From: an uncultured Flavobacteriales bacterium
GTDB lineage: Bacteria > Bacteroidota > Bacteroidia > Flavobacteriales_D > Crocinitomicaceae
Assembly: GCA_913046365.1 (NCBI GenBank)
Contig: CAJWRM010000017.1
Span: forward strand, 1-47,510
Length of the DNA stretch: 47,510 nucleotides
Direction: 5' to 3'
Part shown: positions 1-8,239 of the stretch, piece after piece
Layout of the letters: every line of letters begins with the position of its first letter
How positions within the stretch are numbered: position 1 is the first letter of the stretch
Translations under genes and position numbers: made by a program
Notes under the pieces: model-generated
What the model was told of the DNA's origin: nothing
Seen by the model: only the letters and a program-made list of their open reading frames with translations
Database searches by the model: none

Positions 1-2
1 GT

Positions 3-2162
3 AAAAGTGGAGGAGCTTCAACAATTCCTCAGCAGCTAGCAAAGCTACTTTTTACCCTTCAAAAAAGATCGATAGATAAAGATGAGTCTCAATCAACGAC
101 CTCAAAATTCTTAGGTAAGTTCGGCAGGATTAATGAAAAAGCACAAGAACATATAATTGCCGCAAGACTTGAACAAAGATATACGAAGAAAGAAATTCTA
201 ACGATGTACCTCAATCAATTCGACTACCTATATAACGCCGTTGGAATTGAAAATGCAGCAACTGTTTATTTTAATAAGACTGCAGCCGAGCTTTCTAAAA
301 CAGAAGCGGCAACGCTTGTTGGCATGTGCAAAAACCCAGGGCTGTATAACCCGCACTCCTACCAGGTAAGAAACTATGCACGCAGGCTTGCTTCCCGAAA
401 GAAACTTGCGCCAGAAGATATAAGCACAAAAGAAATAGATGCCGCACGCACAAAAGATTCATTAAGGGCAATTGAAAGAAGGAATCAGGTTCTTTTCCAA
501 TGGCTTAGAAACAGCAATAGCAATAATCCCGCGCTAACCAATAAAATCACTCGTAAAGAATATGACTCCTTAAAGATGACTCCTATTGTGGTGAGCTATA
601 CCACTGTAGACCACAAAGAAGGATTGGCTCCATATTTCCGAGAAAGCCTGCGGAAAGAAGTGAGTAAATTACTGAAAGAAAAAGACAAAGATGGAGACTA
701 TCGATATGCAAAAAAAGACGGGACTTCCTATAATATTTACCGTGATGGACTAAAAATATACACGACATTAAATACATCACTGCAAGAAAAGGCAGAAGCC
801 GCTGTTGTGAAACACTTGAGCGGTAGAGACCCATTAAATAAAAACGCAAAAAAGGTGCCTTCTCTACAAGAAAAGTTTGATAGAAACAATAGAGGACTAA
901 GGCGCTTCCCTTTTTCAAACACCTTAAAAAAATCAACTGTTGAATCGATTTTGAAACGTGCGCAACGAAACAGTGCCAGATACTACGCAATGAAGAGACT
1001 GGGAATAAGCTCTAAGGAAATTGACGCGGCTTTTGAAAAGCCAACGCCCATGAAAGTATTCAGCTGGAAAGGAGATATTGATACCGTAATGACACCAGCT
1101 GACTCTATTAAATACTATAAGTCATTTTTACATACTGGACTGCTCTCTGTTGAACCTGCTACAGGATTTGTTAGGGCTTGGGTAGGAGGAGCCAACTTTA
1201 AGCATTTCGCATATGACCACGCAAGACAAGGAAAGAGACAGGTTGGTTCAACCATAAAACCCTTTATATATGCCAATGCCCTTTCAATGGGAGTTGTCAA
1301 ACCATGCACCGTATTTAAAGAAGGTGATGGTTGTATAAGGTTTTTTGATCCTGATCAAAAGGAATCTACAATTTACAAGCCATTTTGTCCAAAGGGAGAT
1401 TTAGCAAAAAATGTAGCCAATGGAATTGCTACTAGCTCGAATCCTACGACCGCTGCCGTAATGGCGAAATGTGGGGACTACATTGCTGAACTTGAACGAG
1501 GCGCTCCTTTTCAGGTCAATAAAATGTTTGAAAAAATGAATTTTAGCTTAAGGAAATCCGATCTTGTGCCTGCCTTATGCCTAGGTATAGCCGATATTTC
1601 CCTTTTTGATATGGTGGCCGCTCAATGTATATTTGCCAATAATGGCATATACAACAAACCAACAACTATTGAGCGAATCGAAGATCGAAATGGGAAAGTG
1701 ATTTATGAGGCAAATCAAGAACGTAAAAAGGTAATTAGCCCAACAGTCGCATATGAGATTTTACAAATGATGCTAGGCGTTGTACAGGGAGGAACAGGGT
1801 CTAGTCTAAGAGGGTCTTGGCGGCCTTGGGGAGGCATTTCTGCGCAAACTGCCGGCAAAACAGGCACGACACAAAACAATTCCGATGGTTGGTTCATGGG
1901 CTTGACCCCTGAACTAGTCACTGGCGTTTGGGTAGGAGCAGAGGATCGTTCTGTCCGTTTTAAAACAATGGCTTGGGGACAAGGAGCAAGAATGGCCTTG
2001 CCTATTTACGGGTATTACATGCAAAAGGTATATGCGGACAGGAGAATAAATATCTCAAATAAGGACTTTGCTGTTCCAGATAATTATAACCCCGAAGAAT
2101 TTAAATGCGAAGAAAATTCAACACTAGACCCATTAATGGAAAACGAAGAATTTGATTATTAA
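3..2162 (+). CDS. Bifunctional penicillin-binding protein 1A (GT51 transglycosylase + transpeptidase), 5'-truncated
   Basis: Polymerises lipid II glycan strands and cross-links peptidoglycan in the periplasm. The open frame runs in from the window edge. At residues 3-14 of the visible part is GGASTIPQQLAK, and near 64-71 KEILTMYLN; both are conserved GT51 segments, and the upstream catalytic Glu motif lies outside the window. The transpeptidase domain has STIK (1248-1259, nucleophile Ser), SSN (1434-1442) and KTGT (1857-1868). About 719 residues are visible; class A enzymes of this phylum are usually 750-800, so only the cytoplasmic tail, membrane anchor and start of GT51 are missing. An ATG at 204 is internal and not the start. 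The next gene begins 3 bases after the stop, so it heads or sits within an operon. Confidence 0.95.
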   Translation, partial: KSGGASTIPQQLAKLLFTLQKRSIDKDESQSTTSKFLGKFGRINEKAQEHIIAARLEQRYTKKEILTMYLNQFDYLYNAVGIENAATVYFNKTAAELSKTEAATLVGMCKNPGLYNPHSYQVRNYARRLASRKKLAPEDISTKEIDAARTKDSLRAIERRNQVLFQWLRNSNSNNPALTNKITRKEYDSLKMTPIVVSYTTVDHKEGLAPYFRESLRKEVSKLLKEKDKDGDYRYAKKDGTSYNIYRDGLKIYTTLNTSLQEKAEAAVVKHLSGRDPLNKNAKKVPSLQEKFDRNNRGLRRFPFSNTLKKSTVESILKRAQRNSARYYAMKRLGISSKEIDAAFEKPTPMKVFSWKGDIDTVMTPADSIKYYKSFLHTGLLSVEPATGFVRAWVGGANFKHFAYDHARQGKRQVGSTIKPFIYANALSMGVVKPCTVFKEGDGCIRFFDPDQKESTIYKPFCPKGDLAKNVANGIATSSNPTTAAVMAKCGDYIAELERGAPFQVNKMFEKMNFSLRKSDLVPALCLGIADISLFDMVAAQCIFANNGIYNKPTTIERIEDRNGKVIYEANQERKKVISPTVAYEILQMMLGVVQGGTGSSLRGSWRPWGGISAQTAGKTGTTQNNSDGWFMGLTPELVTGVWVGAEDRSVRFKTMAWGQGARMALPIYGYYMQKVYADRRINISNKDFAVPDNYNPEEFKCEENSTLDPLMENEEFDY

Positions 2163-2165
2163 AAT

Positions 2166-2861
2166 ATGAATAAAGTAATAAAAAACGTAACGGAAGCCGT
2201 TCAAGGGATTGAAGACAATATGACGCTAATGCTTGGTGGATTTGGTCTTTGTGGAATTCCTGAGAATTCAATTGCAGCGCTTGTAAAAATGAACGTAACA
2301 GGTCTCACGTGTATAAGCAATAATGCAGGAGTGGATGATTTTGGACTTGGACTTCTATTGCAGAACAAGCAGATTAAAAAAATGATCAGCTCATATGTGG
2401 GGGAGAATGATGAATTTGAAAGACAAATGCTCTCAGGAGAATTGGAAGTTGACCTCATACCACAAGGAAGCTTGGCTGAAAGATGTAGGGCGGGAGGCGC
2501 TGGCATCCCAGCTTTTTTCACTCCAGCAGGATACGGAACAGAAGTTGCGGAGGGAAAAGAGGTGCGTGTTTTTAATGGAAAACCACACATTTTAGAAAGT
2601 GCACTTCATGCAGACTTTGCGATAGTTAAAGCTTGGAAAGGAGATACAGACGGGAATCTGGTTTTTAAAGCAACTGCACGAAACTTCAATCCGATGATGG
2701 CCATGGCGGGAAAAATCACTATAGCAGAAGTAGAAGAATTGCTTCCTGCGGGGGAATTAAACCCAAATGAAATTCATACTCCAGGCATTTTCGTACAACG
2801 AATTTTTAAAGGAGAAAAATTTGAAAAAAGAATAGAGCAAAGAACAACAAGAACTAAATAA
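2166..2861 (+). CDS. scoA: 3-oxoacid CoA-transferase subunit A
   Basis: Alpha subunit of a heteromeric family I CoA-transferase that moves CoA between succinyl-CoA and acetoacetate (SCOT type). The N-terminus holds the glycine-rich [12 protein letters not shown] segment (residues about 22-33), typical of the CoA-binding subunit, and 231 residues is the normal length. The start lies 3 bases after the penicillin-binding protein stop, and subunit B follows one base after its own stop, so the three are co-transcribed. Identification as a CoA-transferase is secure; the exact acid substrate (acetoacetate rather than another 3-oxo acid) is inferred from family resemblance. Confidence 0.93.
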   Translation: MNKVIKNVTEAVQGIEDNMTLMLGGFGLCGIPENSIAALVKMNVTGLTCISNNAGVDDFGLGLLLQNKQIKKMISSYVGENDEFERQMLSGELEVDLIPQGSLAERCRAGGAGIPAFFTPAGYGTEVAEGKEVRVFNGKPHILESALHADFAIVKAWKGDTDGNLVFKATARNFNPMMAMAGKITIAEVEELLPAGELNPNEIHTPGIFVQRIFKGEKFEKRIEQRTTRTK

Positions 2862-2862
2862 T

Positions 2863-3519
2863 ATGGCACTAGATAAAAAAGGTATCGCGCAAAGAATCGC
2901 ACAGGAGCTTAGAGATGGCTGGTACGTTAATTTAGGAATTGGCATACCAACCCTTGTTGCAAACTATATCCCAGAAGGGATTGAGGTCGAATTTCAATCA
3001 GAAAACGGTGTACTCGGCATGGGTCCATTTCCATTCGAAGGTGAAGAAGATGCTGACCTCATCAATGCAGGAAAACAAACCATCACGACAATGAAAGGAG
3101 CATCCTTTTTTGATTCTGCTACTTCCTTTGCTATGATTCGTGGTCAGCATGTACAGTTGACTGTATTAGGCGCCATGGAGGTCTCAGAAAATGGAGACAT
3201 CGCGAACTGGAAGATCCCAGGGAAGATGGTAAAAGGAATGGGGGGAGCTATGGATTTAGTCGCTTCTGCTGACAATATTATTGTCGCCATGATGCACAGT
3301 AATCGTGCGGGTGTATCCAAGCTTCTTAAAAATTGTTCTTTACCCCTAACCGGGGTTGCTTGTGTGAAAAAGGTAGTGACCGATCTTGCCGTTCTTGAAA
3401 TCAAGGAGGGTGCTTTTCATTTAGTTGAAAGAGCCCCTGGAGTGAGTGTTGAAGAAATACAATCAAAAACAGAAGGGAGCTTAATTGTTAACGGAGAGGT
3501 TCCAGAAATGTCACTTTAA
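2863..3519 (+). CDS. scoB: 3-oxoacid CoA-transferase subunit B
   Basis: Beta subunit, carrying the catalytic glutamate that forms the glutamyl-CoA thioester. The motif SENGVLGMGPFP is visible, with the active-site Glu at residue 47; GxGIP-type loops (LGIGIPTLV, residues 24-32) and GGAMDLV follow as in the family. Length 218 is normal. It follows scoA directly, as expected for an obligate heteromer, and its last codons lie just before the CysQ start. Together with the glutaryl-CoA dehydrogenase at 27.7 kb it fits a route through acetoacetyl-CoA, although the genes are far apart. Confidence 0.94.
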   Translation: MALDKKGIAQRIAQELRDGWYVNLGIGIPTLVANYIPEGIEVEFQSENGVLGMGPFPFEGEEDADLINAGKQTITTMKGASFFDSATSFAMIRGQHVQLTVLGAMEVSENGDIANWKIPGKMVKGMGGAMDLVASADNIIVAMMHSNRAGVSKLLKNCSLPLTGVACVKKVVTDLAVLEIKEGAFHLVERAPGVSVEEIQSKTEGSLIVNGEVPEMSL

Positions 3520-3523
3520 ATTT

Positions 3524-4333
3524 ATGCAAGAATTAGCATCCAAATATACCATTGCCATAAAAGCAGCCGTTGAGGCTTCTCATAAGATTATGGATATTTA
3601 TGAAAATGAATTTGATACTATAATTAAAGATGATGGCTCACCACTCACCAAGGCAGATTTAGCATCTACCAAAATCATCCATAAGCACCTTGAGCCTCTT
3701 GGCATACCTATAACGGGTGAAGAAACAGATAAGATGCCCTTTTCTGAGCGCAAAAACTGGACAGAATGTTGGTGCGTAGATCCATTGGATGGCACAAAAG
3801 AATTCATCAATAGGAATGGTGAATTTGCGGTAAACATTGCCTTGTTGCGAGATGGAAAACCTGTCTTTGGACTCATTGCTTCTCCAGTACAAAAACTGAT
3901 GTATGTCGGAGGCACTGAAACAGGCATTTTTAAAATCGAATTTGATTCAATAGAGAAACCTACTAAATGGGAAGCCATAAGTGATCCAACTGTAATCAAT
4001 GACCCTGTGGTAATGACTTGCTCAAGAAGTCATCATTCTGGCCCTGTTATTCATTTTATCAATGACCTTAAAAAAATATCTCCAAGGGTAGAATTCGCAA
4101 AAAAAGGATCCTCCTTGAAGTTTTTCGATCTCGCAAGTGGAGCGGCTGATGCCTACCCAAGATTTGCGCCTACTATGGAGTGGGATATCGCGGCTGGACA
4201 AGCCATACTCGAAGCGCTTGGCGGCTCAGTGGTGCATGCAGAAACAGGGCAGCCCTTGTGCTACAATAAAGAGAACCTAACCAATCCTTATTTCATCGCC
4301 AAAACAAAACCGCTTTTAGCCCTATCTTCATGA
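3524..4333 (+). CDS. cysQ: 3'(2'),5'-bisphosphate nucleotidase, CysQ family
   Basis: Mg-dependent, Li-sensitive phosphatase that removes the 3' phosphate from PAP/PAPS made in sulfate assimilation. The inositol-monophosphatase-fold metal site is complete: GEE at residues 65-67, DPLDGT at 86-91 and WDIAAG at 220-225. I chose the ATG at 3524 (269 residues) because it follows the scoB stop by 4 bases; an upstream in-frame ATG at 3485 would add 13 residues overlapping scoB and unlike the family N-terminus. The stop overlaps the next start by four bases (ATGA), a translational-coupling arrangement. No other sulfate-assimilation gene lies beside it. Confidence 0.93.
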   Translation: MQELASKYTIAIKAAVEASHKIMDIYENEFDTIIKDDGSPLTKADLASTKIIHKHLEPLGIPITGEETDKMPFSERKNWTECWCVDPLDGTKEFINRNGEFAVNIALLRDGKPVFGLIASPVQKLMYVGGTETGIFKIEFDSIEKPTKWEAISDPTVINDPVVMTCSRSHHSGPVIHFINDLKKISPRVEFAKKGSSLKFFDLASGAADAYPRFAPTMEWDIAAGQAILEALGGSVVHAETGQPLCYNKENLTNPYFIAKTKPLLALSS

Positions 4334-5814
4334 AAAAGATAAGCTGCATACTTGTGCTTTTTAGTGCCGTCTTTGTGCATGCACAAGTTGAATCTTTGGC
4401 AGGCCATAATTATTTTCGAGACCAGTACCAAAAACCAGGTTTTAAAATAGAGGCGTTTCCTTCTCATTTGCCGAAAGATAGCACCAAGGTTTCCTTCCGC
4501 GATAAATTAAAGAAGCACTTCATGGATGCATACCTCTTTGAGGTTCATGAAAAAAATGTCAACCTCTACCTATCTCCCGTCGTGAACTTTCAAGCGGGGC
4601 AGGATTGGTTGGATGAAGGTGGGCCAACCTTGTATCAAAATACGCGAGGCATATATGTAAAAGGTACCCTACTTAAGAATTTGTCTTTCGCCACAACCTT
4701 CGTAGAAAATCAAGCGCGATTCAGCAAGTATGAAAATAATTTTATCTCGAGTCATGGAGAATTTTATCCCAATGCATCAACTGTTCAGCAAAACGGTGTG
4801 GTCTCCGGCGGAGGGCGAACGAAACCGTTCAAGGAAGGTGGATATGATTACGGCTATGCCATCGGTTCGTTTCTATACAAACCCATTGAAAATCTCGAAA
4901 TACGTGCAGGAAACGCGCCGACCTTTGTAGGTTCGGGTTACCGTTCTTTGATCCTTTCGGACAATAGCTATCAAGCACCTAGCATTGACATCAAATACAA
5001 CTTTTTAAAAAAATGGAGCTACGGTGTTCACAGAACCAGGCGCTTTAATTTGATTCGCAAGACCGCTTTTTCAACGGTAGAGGGCTATTATCAACCTAAA
5101 GCTTCTTCCAGACATTATTTAAACTATCAAGTCAATCAAAACATTACTGTTGGTCTATCTGAAAATTCGATTTGGTCTATGGGGGACAGTGTGACTACAA
5201 AGCCTAGTAGCTTATACTATGCTCCTATGCCCTTTTTTGGCCTAACCCAGTCCACCAATCATACAATTTATGGTTTTGATGCCTCGGAAGTGGCTGGAAA
5301 AAAAACAAAGTTTTACCAACAATTTGTATTCTCAGGTTTGGATGTATCGCAGATGGGTTTCCAGTTGGGTGTTCGATTCTATGACCTGCTTCCAAATTCC
5401 ATGCTTCAGCTCGAATACAATAAGGTAGGTAGTGAATTGTATACTGCTGACGCCCCCAATATGAGTTACACACACTACAACCTTCCGCTTGCCCATCCAA
5501 AAGGACAGGGTTTTGATGAGCTAGTTATTCGTGCTAATGTCTCCATCAAACGTGTCTATGGAGAAAGCAAAACTGTTTGCTATTGGCTTAAAAATTATAA
5601 CGAACGCGACCTGCTTCCAATGGATAATGAAAGCCCTGCCATTGATGACCTAATTATTCACCAACAGTTTGAATTGGGCTACCGAATCAATCCAAAAATA
5701 AACTTCTGTTTATTCGGGCGAGCAGTGCTTCGAATTTCTGATATTGACCCTACTCAAATACTCCTGCACATCGGCTTAAGTACTAATCTATTCAATAACT
5801 ACAATGACTATTAG
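4330..5814 (+). CDS. Wzi/RemB-like outer-membrane beta-barrel protein (first of two)
   Basis: A 494-residue protein with a signal peptide (about 1-19, ending HAQ) followed by alternating aromatic/polar strands to the C-terminus, as in an outer-membrane barrel. FVGSGYRSLILSD at residues 199-211 resembles the motif shared by capsule-assembly Wzi proteins and RemB, a gliding-associated outer-membrane protein of Flavobacterium. Family knowledge suggests surface polysaccharide attachment or gliding, but nothing here settles which. Its start overlaps the cysQ stop by 4 bases and its stop overlaps the next gene, a probable paralogue, by 11 bases. Confidence 0.72.
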   Translation: MKKISCILVLFSAVFVHAQVESLAGHNYFRDQYQKPGFKIEAFPSHLPKDSTKVSFRDKLKKHFMDAYLFEVHEKNVNLYLSPVVNFQAGQDWLDEGGPTLYQNTRGIYVKGTLLKNLSFATTFVENQARFSKYENNFISSHGEFYPNASTVQQNGVVSGGGRTKPFKEGGYDYGYAIGSFLYKPIENLEIRAGNAPTFVGSGYRSLILSDNSYQAPSIDIKYNFLKKWSYGVHRTRRFNLIRKTAFSTVEGYYQPKASSRHYLNYQVNQNITVGLSENSIWSMGDSVTTKPSSLYYAPMPFFGLTQSTNHTIYGFDASEVAGKKTKFYQQFVFSGLDVSQMGFQLGVRFYDLLPNSMLQLEYNKVGSELYTADAPNMSYTHYNLPLAHPKGQGFDELVIRANVSIKRVYGESKTVCYWLKNYNERDLLPMDNESPAIDDLIIHQQFELGYRINPKINFCLFGRAVLRISDIDPTQILLHIGLSTNLFNNYNDY

Positions 5815-7270
5815 GCACGCCATATTATTTTTATGTGCACTCTCTGCCGCGGGGTCATGGAGTCAAACTGATGTTGGATATATCAATGAGTCTATTGTTA
5901 AAGTTCCTACCTCCGAAAAAAACGAAAGTGCTTTTAAAAAGCATTATTACTTGAGCCATGAAACAAGAACAAGTAATGCTAATTTGGGTTTTTGTCTTTC
6001 AAAAGATTCAGAAAAAACAATCAACCTGATCCCATTAGTAGATTTGGGCATTCAATACAGCACAAGCTTAAATGGCTTGAAGCATCGAAATGGAATGGGT
6101 TTTTTGCTTGAAGCACGACCCATTAAAAAAAGTTATGTTCGAATTGGTGGACTCGTGAATATATCAAATGCAGAAAGCCTCAATCCGGGTAACATTAATC
6201 TTACTGAGATTGGTTTATCACAAAAGCTTTGGGTCATGCCCATGACTCGATTGGCTTATACGCCTAATGAGGTGTTCTGTTTTCAGGCCGGTTATGACAA
6301 AAACTTTATTGGGTCTGGGAGGCGATCTCTCTTTTTAAGTGACTATGGAAAGCCCATGCCCTTTGGACAGATACGCGCTACATTCTGGCATATGGAATAC
6401 AGCGTGAACTATCAGTTTTTATCTGAAAACTTCAATGGCCAGAGACAATCGAAATACGTTACGAATCATCACCTCAGCTGGAACATTTTGCCTTGGCTAA
6501 ATTTTGGGGTTTTTGAAGCCGTTGTTTTTCAGCCAAAAGATACCTTACTCAATAGAGGGTATGATGTCGAATACCTCAATCCTTTTGTGTTTTTTCGACC
6601 ACAGGAATATTCAATGGGCTCCTCAGACAATGTCATTATAGGTGCATCGCTCGATGCAAAAATTAAAAATACCACGATTTACTCGCAGGTTGTCCTAGAT
6701 GAATTTTTACTGTCAGAAATACGGGCCAGAAGTGGGTGGTGGGCCAATAAGTTTGGTGCGCAGCTTGGTATTATGGGAAGAATATCTGATGACCTTAATT
6801 ATCGCCTTGAGGGAAACCTTGTTCGGCCATACACTTTTTCTCATTTAACTCCTCTTCAGGTCTATGGCCATAGAGGGTCCGCACTCGCCCATCCATACGG
6901 TAGTAATTTTGCAGAGATTCTAACCGAATGGAACTGGTCCAAAAAAATAAACCCAAAGTTAAAGCTTCGATTTTTTGCTTCGTTCGGTATTAGGGGAACG
7001 GATATGGATAGCTTGAATTACGGTTCAGATATTTATGAAAGCTACATCAATCGACCCAATGATTTTGGAAATTATATAGGCCAAGGCACAAAACAATCCT
7101 TCTTTATTACAAATATACGTGCATCATATCCAATGATGCATAAAGGTCAAATCCATGCCTTTGCAGAGCTTCAAACACAATACATCAAAATGGATGGGTT
7201 TAAAAAATTGAGCTTCTTGCCGATGATTGGAATTCGCTCGTATTTATGGAATGATTACAGAAACTATTGA
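5804..7270 (+). CDS. Wzi/RemB-like outer-membrane beta-barrel protein (second of two)
   Basis: A 488-residue protein with a signal peptide (about 1-20, ending SWSQ). [13 protein letters not shown] at residues 168-180 is the counterpart of the motif in the preceding gene, and [13 protein letters not shown] near residue 365 parallels PLAHPKGQGFDE there, so the two are likely an old tandem duplication. Sequence elsewhere has diverged strongly, arguing against recent duplication. Barrel-like strand pattern; probable role in surface polysaccharide or motility, inferred from family resemblance only. Translation is probably coupled to the upstream gene by the 11-base overlap. Confidence 0.7.
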   Translation: MTIRHAILFLCALSAAGSWSQTDVGYINESIVKVPTSEKNESAFKKHYYLSHETRTSNANLGFCLSKDSEKTINLIPLVDLGIQYSTSLNGLKHRNGMGFLLEARPIKKSYVRIGGLVNISNAESLNPGNINLTEIGLSQKLWVMPMTRLAYTPNEVFCFQAGYDKNFIGSGRRSLFLSDYGKPMPFGQIRATFWHMEYSVNYQFLSENFNGQRQSKYVTNHHLSWNILPWLNFGVFEAVVFQPKDTLLNRGYDVEYLNPFVFFRPQEYSMGSSDNVIIGASLDAKIKNTTIYSQVVLDEFLLSEIRARSGWWANKFGAQLGIMGRISDDLNYRLEGNLVRPYTFSHLTPLQVYGHRGSALAHPYGSNFAEILTEWNWSKKINPKLKLRFFASFGIRGTDMDSLNYGSDIYESYINRPNDFGNYIGQGTKQSFFITNIRASYPMMHKGQIHAFAELQTQYIKMDGFKKLSFLPMIGIRSYLWNDYRNY

Positions 7271-7271
7271 A

Positions 7272-7487
7272 ATGAGCGGTGAGCAAAAAAATAACCCCCT
7301 ACACGGCCTAAAACTTGCAGATATTCTGGAGGCTTTGGTCACAGAATATGGATGGGAGGAACTCGGCTACCGCATAAACATTCGGTGCTTCAATTATGAT
7401 CCGTCGATCAAGTCAAGCCTAAAGTTTTTAAGACGTACCCCTTGGGCCCGAGAAAAAGTAGAACGCTTGTATTTAAAAACGTTTTAG
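7272..7487 (+). CDS. VF530 (DUF2132) family small protein
   Basis: A 71-residue basic protein containing NNPLHGL, then [18 protein letters not shown], then [17 protein letters not shown], which is the nearly invariant core of the VF530/DUF2132 family. The family's solved structure is described as a small helical putative DNA-binding fold; the function is unknown. I start at 7272, one base after the preceding stop, because an in-frame ATG at 7227 would add 15 residues overlapping the barrel gene and outside the family domain. Stop at 7485-7487 is followed by the next ATG two bases later. Confidence 0.85.
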   Translation: MSGEQKNNPLHGLKLADILEALVTEYGWEELGYRINIRCFNYDPSIKSSLKFLRRTPWAREKVERLYLKTF

Positions 7488-7489
7488 CA

Positions 7490-8173
7490 ATGCGCAGAAA
7501 GAAATTTAAAAAGTCGAAATTTATTACGGGAGCAATTCTTATTTGCATCTTCGGGGGCTTTTATTTGTTCTCATCGAAACCCGAATCTGTTAAAAAGATT
7601 GTTAAAAAAACGATCAATTACACCAAGCTGAAAGTCTCGGGTTCATATAGCTCAAAATTGAAAGATAAAATGTCCGACTATATTAATACTGTTGAGCGCA
7701 CGGGGATTACACCTTGCAGAGATGAAAATGACATTAAGTCTCGCAGAAACCTTTATAAACTCGAAGCCGGAAGCTACTATTCGATTGATCGCTTAGATTA
7801 TAGCCATGCGTACCTCTCCAAAAAAGGCAAAGCGTTACTCGAGCGTATTGAAGCTGATTTTGCAGAAAAAATATACACTACAGACCTTCGCGACTCACGC
7901 TTTATCGTAACCTCATTAACCCGAACGAAAGAAAATGTCAGACGCCTCAGAAGAAACAATGGAAACGCTAGCAATAGAAGTGCCCATATGTATGGCGGAT
8001 GCTTTGACATCACCTATGCACGTTTTGAAAATGACAAAAAAAAACTGACCGCCAATGATCTTTATCGTTTAAAAGAAACCTTAGCCCAAGTCATCTTTGA
8101 ATTGAAAGAAAAGAAAAAGTGCTGGGCAATCACTGAAAAAAGACAACCTTGCTTTCATGTCGTAGCGCGCTAA
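7490..8173 (+). CDS. M15-peptidase-like (DUF5715-type) membrane-anchored protein
   Basis: A 227-residue protein with a lysine-rich N-terminus and one membrane segment (about 13-28), then a periplasmic domain. SAHMYGGCFDI places His166 and Asp173 in the HxxxxxxD spacing of M15 zinc D,D-carboxypeptidases, and the end has CFHVVAR with His223. The Glu that precedes the last His in classical M15 enzymes (ExWH) is absent, which I recall as usual in the DUF5715 family. Likely acts on or binds peptidoglycan, which suits an operon headed by a penicillin-binding protein. I chose 7490 rather than the in-frame ATG at 7442, which lies inside the upstream gene. Confidence 0.7.
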   Translation: MRRKKFKKSKFITGAILICIFGGFYLFSSKPESVKKIVKKTINYTKLKVSGSYSSKLKDKMSDYINTVERTGITPCRDENDIKSRRNLYKLEAGSYYSIDRLDYSHAYLSKKGKALLERIEADFAEKIYTTDLRDSRFIVTSLTRTKENVRRLRRNNGNASNRSAHMYGGCFDITYARFENDKKKLTANDLYRLKETLAQVIFELKEKKKCWAITEKRQPCFHVVAR

Positions 8174-8239
8174 AAACAGTTTTTTTACATTCGATAACCG
8201 TATAATTATTATTTTGATGTACACAAAATAAATAAAGCC

